From Bacillota bacterium (GTDB taxonomy: Bacteria; Bacillota; Bacilli; Alicyclobacillales; SLC66), in assembly GCA_021846145.1 (NCBI GenBank), contig JAJZCJ010000013.1:1-22505 (forward strand): a DNA stretch of 22,505 bases, written 5' to 3'. A program made the position numbers and the translations under genes. This document shows, in pieces, positions 7,676 to 15,547 of the stretch (position 1 is the stretch's first letter; each line of letters starts with the position of its first letter). Under the pieces are notes generated by a model. It was given only the letters and a program-made list of their open reading frames with translations, had not been told where the DNA came from and searched no databases.

Positions 7676-8164
7676 TTAGTGAATAGCAAAAAAGGAACCT
7701 ATTAGAATTCCGAATAGAGATCCAACAATTACCTCAATAGGGCGATGACCTAACATTTCTTTAAGCTTTTTTTGATAAAAATCATGTGCAGTAGTATTAG
7801 TTTGCGGACGTTCCATGTATTGACCAATTTTAGCTTCCAGATTATTGATGGCGATGGCCTGTTCACCTGCATGGCGGCGAATTCCCGCGGCATCATACAT
7901 GACGATCACAGCAAAAATAACAGACAATGCAAAAACCTGAGATTGCACTCCGGAGCGAATGCCAATGACTGTTGCCAAAGAAGCAACCGCCGCTGAATGG
8001 GAACTCGGCATTCCTCCGGTAGTAATCATTTTTGCTAAATCCCATTTTCTTTTCGTTGCATAAAAAATAGGCACTTTTATCACTTGTGCAATAATAATTG
8101 ATGAAAGCGAAGCTAAAATTGCCGGATTATCCCATATCCCTATTCCCAATGCGTTAAGAAACAC
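7676..8164 (-). CDS. Divergent PAP2 family membrane protein (YuiD-like)
   Basis: The 162-aa integral membrane protein belongs to the divergent PAP2/acid-phosphatase-like family that includes B. subtilis YuiD. Visible motifs are GGMPSSHSA (50-58, the histidine-containing phosphatase-like motif) and YDAAGIRRHAG (90-100), which carries the second conserved Arg/His cluster. About four hydrophobic segments span 15-35, 57-70, 78-92 and 146-160. The activity of this family is not established; a lipid- or pyrophosphate-linked phosphatase is possible. GTG start, seven bases after AAGGAGG. It lies 37 bp downstream of the radical SAM gene on the same strand, so the two are probably cotranscribed. Confidence 0.85.
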   Translation of the reverse strand: MFLNALGIGIWDNPAILASLSSIIIAQVIKVPIFYATKRKWDLAKMITTGGMPSSHSAAVASLATVIGIRSGVQSQVFALSVIFAVIVMYDAAGIRRHAGEQAIAINNLEAKIGQYMERPQTNTTAHDFYQKKLKEMLGHRPIEVIVGSLFGILIGSFFAIH

Positions 8165-8201
8165 AATTGATCCTCCTTATAAATAAACCCTACAAAGCTA
8201 A

Positions 8202-9956
8202 CTATGAAGTCCAACCGAAAATACGAGGCGTTCCCGACACGCTTGGAAACAAGAAGAGAAGAGTACCCGCTGTCCATTCATCCGCAGTGCACTTAACGAC
8301 ATACATATCCGTTTGAAGTTGTAAAAATGCTTCACGAGGAATACGCTCAATAACTACCCTTTTTGCAATATTGATTAATCGAAAGTCATCTGTCAACTCA
8401 GGAAAAAGTGCAATTAATTCTTCTTGATGGCTTTTTAGCCAGCGGTCCTGTTCATGTTCTTCTAGCCCATGTCGCCAAAAAAGACGTCGTGGTCGTTGTT
8501 TTTCGCTTAATGTATAGTCTACTCGTAGCAAAGCATAGGAAATTTCATCCCATACACCAGCAAATTGTAAAAATACACGTAACCTGTTGACTAAATCAAG
8601 CGGTTGATGACCAATTCTGCTCCACCCTTGGTCATGCCAATAATCACCAAATGATTGATAAAAATCAAAAGCCGTTTCAAAACATGCTTGAGTTATATAG
8701 GCTACCAAATGCTTAAATCGTCCTGAATTATAATATTTCTCTAGAATATCTTCAAGTCTTTTTAATCTTATTAAATCTTTATATGAAAGAAAATTGTTAG
8801 ACAACACCTCATAAGGACTTCGATCCATGGCAATATACCCATACTTTTCTGATTCTGCTCTTAAATTGGTGCCCCGCAACAACTTCAGAAATCCTAACTG
8901 CAATTCGTCAGGTCCAAGTTGATATACATCATTAAAGGATTTGCGAAATGAACCATAATCTTCATACGGAAGCCCCGCAATTAAATCTAAATGTTGATGA
9001 ATCTTTCCTGAGGATTTAATTTTTTGCACAGTAGCCGCTAATTTGTCGAAATTTTGACGCCTTTTTACCGCTCGATTAGCTAACTGGTTGGTTGATTGCA
9101 CTCCCACCTCAAAACGAAACTTGCCTAAGGGTGCGTGATTAACTAACCACTCCACTAACTCTGGATGCAACACATCACCAGTGATTTCAAAGTGAAAAGT
9201 AGTTTCTCCCTCTGTTTGTGCCAAAAATGAAAATACAGCCATTGCATACTCTTTCTTCAAATTAAATGTCCGATCAACAAAATTAATTTGTTTGACATGA
9301 CTCGAAATCAATCGACCTAGATCATTTAATACACGGGGTAATGGAAAATAGCGTACATTCTCCTCAATAGACGACAGACAATATTGACAGGTAAATGGGC
9401 ACCCTCTACTCGCTTCATAATATACCACTCGCTGATTCAATTCCCCCATTAGCGCATCTGGATAGGGAGTTGGTAAGTGTTCTAGTGAAACAATGGCTCT
9501 TGCACCAGAAAAAATAATTCGGCCTTGTTCCCTATAGCAAAGTCCAAGCACACTACTCACTGGTGATTGTTGATGTAGTGCGTGAAGAAGATCATTTAAT
9601 AATTCTTCCCCTTCCCCAATTGCCACAGCATCCACTTCAGGCAGTTTGTCCATATAGAACTTCGCATCGTAAGCAACTTCTGGGCCTCCCAATAGTATGA
9701 ATACATCGGGCAACACTTTTCTTAAAAGTGGAATGAGTTTTTCCAATTGTTCGATATTCCATATGTAACAGCTAAGTCCGATCACATCAGGTTCTTCTTC
9801 GAAAATATCTGCCACCATCAGGTCAATAGGATCATGAATAGTATATTCAAGTACCTTCACATGGTGATTTTTGCTAATCGCTGCACGTAAATACCGCAAC
9901 GCCAGTGAAGAATGAATAAATTTGGCATTCAATGTGCTTAGCACAACCTTCGCCAA
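8202..9956 (-). CDS. B12-binding-domain radical SAM protein (DUF4080-type)
   Basis: The 584-aa cytoplasmic protein starts with a cobalamin-binding-like Rossmann domain (about 1-125: KVVLSTLNAKFIHSSLALRYL, then DVIGLSCYIWN and LLGGPEVAYDA). The radical SAM barrel follows, with the cluster motif C-x3-C-x2-C in GCPFTCQYC (Cys186, 190, 193). The C-terminal DUF4080-like helical region covers roughly the last 200 residues. The reaction is unknown for this family; Bacilli commonly carry one copy. I chose TTG 9956 because it follows AGGGGG with nine bases of spacing and gives the expected N-terminus MAKVVLSTLNAK. The frame stays open to GTG 10004, but that would add an unusual 16-residue extension. 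No obvious substrate gene is adjacent. Confidence 0.85.
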   Translation of the reverse strand: MAKVVLSTLNAKFIHSSLALRYLRAAISKNHHVKVLEYTIHDPIDLMVADIFEEEPDVIGLSCYIWNIEQLEKLIPLLRKVLPDVFILLGGPEVAYDAKFYMDKLPEVDAVAIGEGEELLNDLLHALHQQSPVSSVLGLCYREQGRIIFSGARAIVSLEHLPTPYPDALMGELNQRVVYYEASRGCPFTCQYCLSSIEENVRYFPLPRVLNDLGRLISSHVKQINFVDRTFNLKKEYAMAVFSFLAQTEGETTFHFEITGDVLHPELVEWLVNHAPLGKFRFEVGVQSTNQLANRAVKRRQNFDKLAATVQKIKSSGKIHQHLDLIAGLPYEDYGSFRKSFNDVYQLGPDELQLGFLKLLRGTNLRAESEKYGYIAMDRSPYEVLSNNFLSYKDLIRLKRLEDILEKYYNSGRFKHLVAYITQACFETAFDFYQSFGDYWHDQGWSRIGHQPLDLVNRLRVFLQFAGVWDEISYALLRVDYTLSEKQRPRRLFWRHGLEEHEQDRWLKSHQEELIALFPELTDDFRLINIAKRVVIERIPREAFLQLQTDMYVVKCTADEWTAGTLLFLFPSVSGTPRIFGWTS

Positions 9957-10017
9957 AATGAGCTGCCCCCTATACCGAGCCAAAACGACAATGCACATTC
10001 TCACCCATTCACCGTAA

Positions 10018-10027
10018 ATTATATAAT
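10018..10027. promoter_or_regulatory. Palindromic -10 element shared by two divergent genes
   Basis: ATTATATAAT is symmetric and contains a perfect TATAAT on both strands (plus 10022-10027, minus 10018-10023). It lies between the radical SAM gene (minus, start 9956) and yunC (plus, start 10046). Matching -35 hexamers are poor on both sides. The plus-strand start site would fall within the yunC ribosome binding site, so plus-strand use is less certain. Confidence 0.4.
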
Positions 10028-10045
10028 GAAAGGTGGCGAAGTAAT

Positions 10046-10369
10046 GTGATTAATATAAAGCCAATCACCATTGCCGGTAGAACATGTCTAGCTACGGAAA
10101 TTGATTTACCAAAGACGCGGCTCATCAGTATCAGTACGACAAACGGATACATCATGTGTGGGGCACTAGATGTCCATCTGCTAAATACCAAACTGAAAGA
10201 GCGAAAAATTATTGCAGGAAGAGCAGTCGGTGTACACAATACCGAAGAACTACTCGCCGCTCCACTTGAAAGTATTACGGATACGGCAGCCGAACTTGGA
10301 ATTCATGTTGGCATGAAAGGCGAAGATGCACTAGCCCGCATGTTAGAACACTCAAAGAGACCAGAATAA
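10046..10369 (+). CDS. yunC: YunC family protein (DUF1805)
   Basis: The 107-aa small cytoplasmic protein is of the YunC/DUF1805 family, found widely in Bacilli. Signature stretches are TTNGYIMCGALDVHLLN (31-47), KIIAGRAVGVHNTEELL, and APLESITDTAAELGIHVGMKG with a C-terminal helix. Length and order agree with the family along its whole length. Its biochemical function is not established. GTG start after AAAGGTGG. It is a single gene; its stop codon lies in the loop of the hairpin at 10353-10381. Confidence 0.9.
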   Translation: MINIKPITIAGRTCLATEIDLPKTRLISISTTNGYIMCGALDVHLLNTKLKERKIIAGRAVGVHNTEELLAAPLESITDTAAELGIHVGMKGEDALARMLEHSKRPE

Positions 10370-10381
10370 CTGGTCTCTTTG
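10353..10381. terminator. Hairpin between convergent yunC and GT2 genes
   Basis: A perfect 12-bp stem (10353-10364 with 10370-10381; core AGAGACCAG/CTGGTCTCT) has a 5-nt loop that contains the yunC stop codon. The U-tract is short on either strand, so termination may be weak or the hairpin may mainly protect RNA ends. Confidence 0.6.
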
Positions 10382-10397
10382 CTAACAAATAGCTGCA

Positions 10398-11681
10398 CTA
10401 CCTGGAACGCAGATCATCTAGTTGGATCGCCCGCGTATGAATCGTGTGTTGCCAAACCCGATTGCGCCGCGTAAAGAGTGCAATCAAGGTAACAGGAAAC
10501 CAAGTAAACATAAAGAAGGGAAATAGCGGCAATCCAAGATAAGCCATCCATGGTGCTCTTTCTAACAACATAGCCAAAGGCATTTGGATCAAGATAAAGA
10601 CATTCACCACAATCCAAAACCACGTTGGCAATAATTCAGTTACCGCTGACATCGCCCCTGTGTGCGGGACGTAAATTTGAAACAAAAGCATGAATCCCGT
10701 AAAAAACAAAATTAAAAAACGCATCGGTTGAAAGAGATAGATTGCCGCATCCAATTTTGCTAGGTTAGTTTCCCTTATGCTCGCCCCCAAGAGCGGCATC
10801 ATGTATTGCTGCGCACAATTAAAGTGTCCTTGCATCCAGCGCAAGCGTTGACGCATGGATGCACGCAGTGTAATTGGCTTTTCATCGTAAACCTTCGCAT
10901 CATGCGCCCACACAGGGTAAATCCCAAGCGTCACACACTTTGCGCCAAACTCTACATCTTCTGTAAGACCCGTTGCTTCCCACCCTAACTTTTGCAAAAG
11001 CGGCATATCAATACAAAGTCCCGTTCCTCCGAGTGCCGAGGAAAGCTTTAAGTGATAACGCGACAATTGCCACATGCGATTCGTGTACCAATAGGAAATA
11101 GCCATGGAAATGCTCACCCATGAATCAAATGGATTTTTAATGTCCAAATAACCCTGAATGACTTTACTACCTTCAAGCAATCGGTCATTCATCACACGCA
11201 AAAAATTCGTCGCTACCAAATTGTCTGCATCAAACATAACAACAGCATCATACTGAGTGTTCATGTCCTTCAAGCGTTCAAGCATCCAGCGAATGGCAAA
11301 CCCCTTGCCTCGTTCTGACTCAGAAAAGCGTTCTGCCACTTGTACACCTGCATTTCGAACAATAGCAGCCGTATGATCTGTACAGTTGTCGGCAATTACA
11401 AACACATCATACAAATCCTGAGGATACTCCATACGCTTAAGATTAGCGAGCAATGGACCAATTACCTGTGCCTCATTATGTGCAGCAATCAAAACCGCAA
11501 AGCGTGTTTGCGGTGAAAATTTAATTTTCCGTTTTCGATAGAACAAACCAAAAACGGACAACACAACTTGATAAGCGCCAATCAGGCCTGTTACCACCTG
11601 CATCACCATAAATGCGCCACTTAGCAGTGATGTCCACAAAGCCAATTGCATTCTCCCCTGTCGGATGAAATCCATCCTCAT
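10398..11681 (-). CDS. Membrane glycosyltransferase family 2, processive type
   Basis: The 427-aa protein has an N-terminal membrane segment (about 14-46). A cytoplasmic GT2 domain follows, with ADN (97-99), the DxD-type DADN (151-154), TED (240-242, catalytic base) and QRLRW (278-282). Three to four further hydrophobic segments lie at 310-405. The D,D,D,Q(Q/R)xRW pattern is that of processive enzymes such as cellulose, hyaluronan and poly-N-acetylglucosamine synthases, which couple sugar transfer to export. The sugar and product are unknown. Start ATG 11681 follows AGAAAGG. It is a single gene without an obvious polysaccharide cluster, divergent from dedA; a weak promoter (TTGTCC, 18 bp, TATAGT at 11697-11726) is possible. 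Confidence 0.85.
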   Translation of the reverse strand: MRMDFIRQGRMQLALWTSLLSGAFMVMQVVTGLIGAYQVVLSVFGLFYRKRKIKFSPQTRFAVLIAAHNEAQVIGPLLANLKRMEYPQDLYDVFVIADNCTDHTAAIVRNAGVQVAERFSESERGKGFAIRWMLERLKDMNTQYDAVVMFDADNLVATNFLRVMNDRLLEGSKVIQGYLDIKNPFDSWVSISMAISYWYTNRMWQLSRYHLKLSSALGGTGLCIDMPLLQKLGWEATGLTEDVEFGAKCVTLGIYPVWAHDAKVYDEKPITLRASMRQRLRWMQGHFNCAQQYMMPLLGASIRETNLAKLDAAIYLFQPMRFLILFFTGFMLLFQIYVPHTGAMSAVTELLPTWFWIVVNVFILIQMPLAMLLERAPWMAYLGLPLFPFFMFTWFPVTLIALFTRRNRVWQHTIHTRAIQLDDLRSR

Positions 11682-11727
11682 CTCATAGCCTTTCTCACTA
11701 TATCATGTATGCGAAACATGGGACAAG

Positions 11728-11756
11728 TAGACGTAATGCTTTTGTATCATTATACT
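11728..11756 (+). promoter_or_regulatory. Candidate sigma-A promoter of dedA
   Basis: TAGACG (11728-11733), 17 bp and TATACT (11751-11756), placing the start of transcription near 11763, about 35 bp before the GTG start codon. Confidence 0.55.
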
Positions 11757-11797
11757 AACTAAGATGATTCAATTACTGTAAGGAAAGAAGGTTTTTT

Positions 11798-12400
11798 GTG
11801 CATAATTTGTCTGTCTTTCTTGAGCATGCTATTACACAGTATGGCATTTTCGCTGTGTTTCTAGCCATGCTTCTAGAAAGTGCATGTATCCCACTCCCCA
11901 GTGAAGTAATTATGCCCTTCGCTGGATTTGAAGCATGGCTTGGTCACATCTCATTTGGGGAAGCAGTGATAGCCGGCATCCTTGGTAATCTGGCAGGCTC
12001 CCTCATTGCATATTTTGTTGGCAAATGGGGAGGTCGTCCATTACTTGCAAGGTATGGCCATTACATTTTATTTTCCGAACGCCACTTTAATGCTGCGCAA
12101 AAGTGGTTTGCTCGCTATGGCAGCGTAACAGTATTGATCGCAAGGGTGCTTCCCGCGATTCGCACCTTTATCTCCCTCCCTGCTGGAATAGCAAAAATGA
12201 ACATCTCCAAATTCATTATTTTTACCACGATAGGCGTCATCCCATGGGTATACATATTAACTGAAGTCGGATATCAATTGGGGAAAAACTGGGCTGCCAT
12301 TGACTTGCACAGCCATGTATACACGTATATTTTTGCTGCAATTTTGATCGTGGTCATTGTTAGTTTTTTGATAAAAAACAATCGATCATCATCCAAGTAA
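11798..12400 (+). CDS. DedA family membrane protein
   Basis: The 200-aa polytopic inner-membrane protein belongs to the DedA/SNARE-associated (VTT) superfamily. Members are implicated in flipping undecaprenyl phosphate or phospholipids and in proton-motive-force-dependent envelope homeostasis. The N-terminal re-entrant motif is ESACIPLPSE (27-36, Glu27 and Glu36), and the second motif is RVLPAIRTFISLPAG (116-130, Arg116 and Arg122). The final membrane segment is at 173-193, followed by a basic tail. Length is typical. GTG start after AAGGAAAGAAGG. It has its own promoter and a hairpin downstream. This is the intact DedA of the window, in contrast to the remnant at 22175-22489. Confidence 0.92.
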   Translation: MHNLSVFLEHAITQYGIFAVFLAMLLESACIPLPSEVIMPFAGFEAWLGHISFGEAVIAGILGNLAGSLIAYFVGKWGGRPLLARYGHYILFSERHFNAAQKWFARYGSVTVLIARVLPAIRTFISLPAGIAKMNISKFIIFTTIGVIPWVYILTEVGYQLGKNWAAIDLHSHVYTYIFAAILIVVIVSFLIKNNRSSSK

Positions 12401-12402
12401 AA

Positions 12403-12449
12403 TAAGCACACAAGCAATCACCTGATAGCGGCAACTGCTTGTGTGCTTA
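12403..12449. terminator. Terminator hairpin between dedA and bcp
   Basis: A perfect 14-bp inverted repeat (12403-12416 with 12436-12449; core AGCACACAAGCA) has a 19-nt loop. On the minus strand it is followed by a U-rich tail (TATTTTA), so it best fits termination of the bcp transcript. On the plus strand the tail is poor. Confidence 0.75.
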
Positions 12450-12459
12450 CTACAAAACG

Positions 12460-12933
12460 TCAGTTGTGATTTAACAAGTCGTTAAGCACTTGTTCCACAT
12501 GCCCATTTACCTTGACCTTTGGATACACTTTAGCGACATTCCCTGCAGGGTCAATTAAAAAAGTCGTGCGTTCAATCCCCATATATGTTCTACCATACAT
12601 TTTCTTTTCTTTATAAACACCATACGCTTCACAAACTTTGCCTTCTTCGTCTGATAATAGTGGAAACATCAAACCTTGTTTTGTGACAAATTTTTCATGG
12701 GAGGCAAGACTGTCCTTACTGATACCCAACACAATCGCACCATGTCTTGAAAAATCCTCAAGGTGTGCTTGAAAATCCTTTGCTTCATTGGTACATCCAG
12801 AAGTCATGTCTTTTGGATAAAAATAAATGACCACCCAGTGACCCCTAAGATCTACAAGCCTGATTAACGAGTGATCAGCACTTACCGCTTGTAATTCAAA
12901 CTTCGGCGCTGCCTGTCCGACAACAATGTCCAA
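12460..12933 (-). CDS. bcp: Thioredoxin-dependent peroxiredoxin, Bcp/PrxQ type
   Basis: The 157-aa cytoplasmic peroxidase reduces hydrogen peroxide and organic peroxides. It has the thioredoxin fold: GQAAPKFEL at the start, then YFYPKDMTSGCTNEAKDF with the peroxidatic Cys47, and the conserved Arg in IERTTFLIDP. The usual resolving Cys five residues later (CxxxxC in many PrxQ proteins) is a Lys here (position 52). The only other Cys is at 101, so it is either a 1-Cys type enzyme or uses Cys101. A Ser replaces the common Pro before GC. TTG start after AGAGGGG. It begins 17 bp after the end of the LysM-3D gene, so it is probably in the same c-di-AMP-regulated transcript. Confidence 0.92.
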   Translation of the reverse strand: MDIVVGQAAPKFELQAVSADHSLIRLVDLRGHWVVIYFYPKDMTSGCTNEAKDFQAHLEDFSRHGAIVLGISKDSLASHEKFVTKQGLMFPLLSDEEGKVCEAYGVYKEKKMYGRTYMGIERTTFLIDPAGNVAKVYPKVKVNGHVEQVLNDLLNHN

Positions 12934-12950
12934 TGCAGTCCCCTCTTTCG

Positions 12951-13745
12951 CTAGTTCTTCAACACGGTCACTTGTACATTTTCAACGCCAAAATCAAGCG
13001 CTGCGGTGGTGGATGTCATGTAGATATCAATTTTATCCCCTTTAATGGCTCCCCCAGTATCCACTGCGGTCGCATAAAAACCGCCTTTAGGAAGATTTGT
13101 GTCTGAATATCCACTGATAAAAACCTTTGAACCCAGCGGAATCACCGATGGATCGACGGCAATATCTCCAAATTGCAAAGGATCACCGAAATAATCCACC
13201 GCTCCCCATGAACCATTAGAAGCCACGGTACTATCATAAGCGGTGGCCACGGCATTTATAGTAGAAGAGGTACTTTGCGATGATGAAGCAGCGTTGCTTG
13301 TTGTACTGACTGCAGTAGTCGCAGTATTCTGTACGCTGTTGGCTTCCAACTTACTTCCCCGTGCGAATAAAAGCGTCATTCCAGGATAGATAACATTACT
13401 TTTCAACCCATTTAATGCTTTTATTTTCCCAACAGTAGTGCCATAATGGCGAGCCAAATACCACAGTGCATCTCCTGATTGCACCTTATAGACGAAAGGC
13501 AACGCAATGGTTTCGCCCGGATAGATAGTCGTTTGAAGAGTGAAATTATTGACCTTCAATAAATCCGGGAGCGAAGAAGCAGAAAGTTGCGCAATACTGT
13601 AAAGAGTATCCCCAGAAACCACATGATAAGGTGCCTGTGGCAATTGCGCTGCCATGACAGTTTGCCCCGAAAAAGAAAATCCCGTGCCCAAAGCGAGCGC
13701 GGAAGTCAAAAAAATAGACGTACGCAAAATACTAAATCTACTCAT
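12951..13745 (-). CDS. Secreted cell-wall protein with two LysM repeats and a 3D domain (YocH-like)
   Basis: The 264-aa exported protein has a signal peptide of about 1-33 (ending VMAAQ). LysM 1 (HVVSGDTLYSIAQ ... IYPGETI) and LysM 2 (KVQSGDALWYLARHYG ... IYPGMTL) bind peptidoglycan. A Ser/Thr/Ala linker leads to a C-terminal 3D domain with ATAYD, AVDPSVIPLGS, VDTGGAIKG and KIDIYM, carrying the three hallmark aspartates. This is the architecture of B. subtilis YocH, a wall-turnover lytic enzyme. I chose ATG 13745, which follows GGGAGG. The frame is open up to 13865, but that upstream part is the riboswitch, not protein. It is the first gene of a probable operon with bcp. The riboswitch suggests expression falls when c-di-AMP is high. 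Confidence 0.92.
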   Translation of the reverse strand: MSRFSILRTSIFLTSALALGTGFSFSGQTVMAAQLPQAPYHVVSGDTLYSIAQLSASSLPDLLKVNNFTLQTTIYPGETIALPFVYKVQSGDALWYLARHYGTTVGKIKALNGLKSNVIYPGMTLLFARGSKLEANSVQNTATTAVSTTSNAASSSQSTSSTINAVATAYDSTVASNGSWGAVDYFGDPLQFGDIAVDPSVIPLGSKVFISGYSDTNLPKGGFYATAVDTGGAIKGDKIDIYMTSTTAALDFGVENVQVTVLKN

Positions 13746-13754
13746 TGAAACCTC

Positions 13755-13866
13755 CCATGCCTCCGGAGTTAGCTGACGGGTTTGGGCGGGAAGCCCTCCT
13801 GCTTTACGCAGATTCACCCCAGTTGCAATGCTGGTTCCTCCGTACGCTGATGCGCGATTCGGCAAT
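13755..13866 (-). promoter_or_regulatory. Cyclic di-AMP riboswitch (ydaO/yuaA class)
   Basis: The minus-strand leader carries the conserved blocks of the ydaO/yuaA motif in order: ACGGAGGAACC, GGGGTGAATC, GCAGGAGGGCTTCCC, then AAACCCGTCAGCTAACTCCG. CGGAG near 13818 can pair with CTCCG (13762-13766), closing the core. The 3' edge touches the Shine-Dalgarno GGGAGG (13751-13756) of the LysM-3D gene, and there is no terminator stem with a U-run before the start codon. Control of translation initiation is therefore the simplest reading. The class senses c-di-AMP and usually turns off wall-hydrolase and potassium or osmolyte transport genes. Confidence 0.88.
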
Positions 13867-13901
13867 TTTTTTGAATTTGATAACCTTGCACTTTGATTTT
13901 A

Positions 13902-13930
13902 ACTATAGCGATTATATGACAACTTGTCAC
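13902..13930 (-). promoter_or_regulatory. Sigma-A promoter of the riboswitch / LysM-3D / bcp transcript
   Basis: GTGACA (13925-13930), 17 bp and TATAGT (13902-13907) on the minus strand. The start site falls near 13895, about 30 nt before the riboswitch core. It sits directly after the speA stop codon; no intrinsic terminator separates them, so some read-through from speA is possible. Confidence 0.65.
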
Positions 13931-13949
13931 GTTGAAATCTTTGGTAGCA

Positions 13950-15404
13950 TCAATTTCTAATCACTCTAACAGTTCTAATCGATGGATCATCAGGGCCTTG
14001 GACCGGCAATCCAGCATCAAGATTTTCTTCAATAAACGCGACATTATCCTCTGTTACAATTTCACCCGGCAACAAAATTGGGATTCCTGGCGGATACACC
14101 ATGATCATGTCAGAAATCGTACGCCCGATCGCATCTCTCAGTGTCACAACCTCAGTATCTGCGTAAAATGCCTCTCTTGGATTCATTGCGAGAATCGGCG
14201 TGGAAGGTACAAAAATACGCTTTGGCGCACGAAAATCTGCCCTCGCTTCCTTCGCAATTTCTGCAAACGCATTTACTAATCGATCTATTTCTTCTTCCGT
14301 ATCGCCAAACGTAATAATACATAACACGTTGTAAAGATCAGACAATTCTACTTCAATATTAAATTCATCGCGTAAATGATTTTCCACTTCATATCCTGAC
14401 CATCCTGTTTCTGCCACGTGTATAGTCAATTTCAACGGATCAAATGTAAATGTCGCAGAAGATCGCAAAATCTCTTTATCAAAACAATAAATCCCAGGAA
14501 TTTCGTTTAAGCGTTCCCGTGCCCTCTTTGCAAGTTGCAAAGCCTGTGTGATTTGTTCATGCCCACATGTTGCTAAATTGCGCCTAGCAGCATCTAGCGA
14601 GGCAAGTAAAAGATAAGAAGTGGACGTCGTAGTGAGCATCGACAAAATGGAGTGCACATGACGTGCGCGCACCAGACCCTCACGGACATTGAGTACCGAA
14701 CTTTGAGTGAGTGATCCGCCCAGTTTGTGCACACTGGTTGCTGCCAAATCACAACCTGCAGCCATCGCTGAAAGCGGGAGGTCTGGATGAAAATGGGTGA
14801 GCACTCCATGTGCCTCATCCACCATCACCACGATTCCTCGTGCATGCGCTAGAGTAACCACACTTTCCATATCCATCGAAATACCAAAATAGGTGGGATT
14901 GATTAACAAAATCGCCTTTACGTTCGGGTACCTTTGAAGACTTTTCTCCACTGTTTCTACGCGAACTCCTTGAGCAATACCCAGTTCCAAATCAACTTCT
15001 GGTTGTAAAAAATGAGGAATTGCACCAGAAAGTATCAGCGCTGATAACACTGATTTATGAATGTTGCGGGGAACCAATATCTCATCTCCCGGTCCCACCA
15101 CGGACATGATCATCGCCATGATCGCACCGCTTGTCCCCTGCACGGAAAAGAACGTATAATCCGCCCCAAAAGCTTGTGCGGCCATCCGTTGTGCTTCATC
15201 AATAATCCCCACTGGGTGATGCAGATCATCGAGTGGACCAATGTTAATCAAGTCAATGCTCAGCGCGTTTTCACCCATAAAATCACGAAATTCCACATCC
15301 ATTGCGCGCCCGACCTTGTGACCGGGAATATGAAATTGTAGTGGCCTCCTTTGCGCATGCTGCTTCAGCGCGGAAAACAATGGGGTTTTCGATTGATCCC
15401 ACAC
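13950..15404 (-). CDS. speA: Arginine decarboxylase (SpeA-type, PLP-dependent)
   Basis: The 484-aa cytoplasmic enzyme converts arginine to agmatine, the first step of Bacillus-type polyamine synthesis. It is a fold-type I PLP enzyme of the Orn/Lys/Arg decarboxylase family, without an N-terminal wing domain. Features are FHIPGHK (24-30), GENALSIDLINI (44-55), SVQGTSGA (87-94, phosphate binding), VDEAHG (195-200, Asp196 to the pyridine nitrogen) and TSVHKLGGS with the Schiff-base Lys227. The C-terminal YPPGIPI and LDAGLPVQGP match B. subtilis SpeA. Lysine decarboxylase (YaaO-like) cannot be fully excluded, but the N-terminal and C-terminal motifs fit SpeA best. GTG start after GGGGTGA. No speE or speB is adjacent, unlike a full polyamine operon. 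Confidence 0.87.
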   Translation of the reverse strand: MWDQSKTPLFSALKQHAQRRPLQFHIPGHKVGRAMDVEFRDFMGENALSIDLINIGPLDDLHHPVGIIDEAQRMAAQAFGADYTFFSVQGTSGAIMAMIMSVVGPGDEILVPRNIHKSVLSALILSGAIPHFLQPEVDLELGIAQGVRVETVEKSLQRYPNVKAILLINPTYFGISMDMESVVTLAHARGIVVMVDEAHGVLTHFHPDLPLSAMAAGCDLAATSVHKLGGSLTQSSVLNVREGLVRARHVHSILSMLTTTSTSYLLLASLDAARRNLATCGHEQITQALQLAKRARERLNEIPGIYCFDKEILRSSATFTFDPLKLTIHVAETGWSGYEVENHLRDEFNIEVELSDLYNVLCIITFGDTEEEIDRLVNAFAEIAKEARADFRAPKRIFVPSTPILAMNPREAFYADTEVVTLRDAIGRTISDMIMVYPPGIPILLPGEIVTEDNVAFIEENLDAGLPVQGPDDPSIRTVRVIRN

Positions 15405-15445
15405 TTTCGGTCACCCCTTTTTTCAAACTTCATCTCAATTCGCTC

Positions 15446-15454
15446 ATTATAACA
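15446..15454 (-). promoter_or_regulatory. Extended -10 promoter of speA
   Basis: On the minus strand TGTTATAAT, a perfect TATAAT with the TGn extension, lies about 40 bp upstream of the GTG start of speA. No good -35 is visible at 16-18 bp, which fits an extended -10 promoter. Confidence 0.5.
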
Positions 15455-15547
15455 AAAAACGCTTTTGATTTTATTCCTCTTAGTATGATTTTTTCATCTT
15501 CGGGGAAATTGAACAGTAATGAGCTAAGATTTTGGGGGTGAGGGAAC

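Noticed and set aside
9957..10004. GTG 10004 as start of the radical SAM protein
   Set aside because: It adds an atypical 16-residue stretch. TTG 9956 has AGGGGG at good spacing and gives the family N-terminus.
13746..13865. 40-residue N-terminal extension of the LysM-3D protein
   Set aside because: This stretch is the riboswitch. A good SD and signal peptide begin at ATG 13745.
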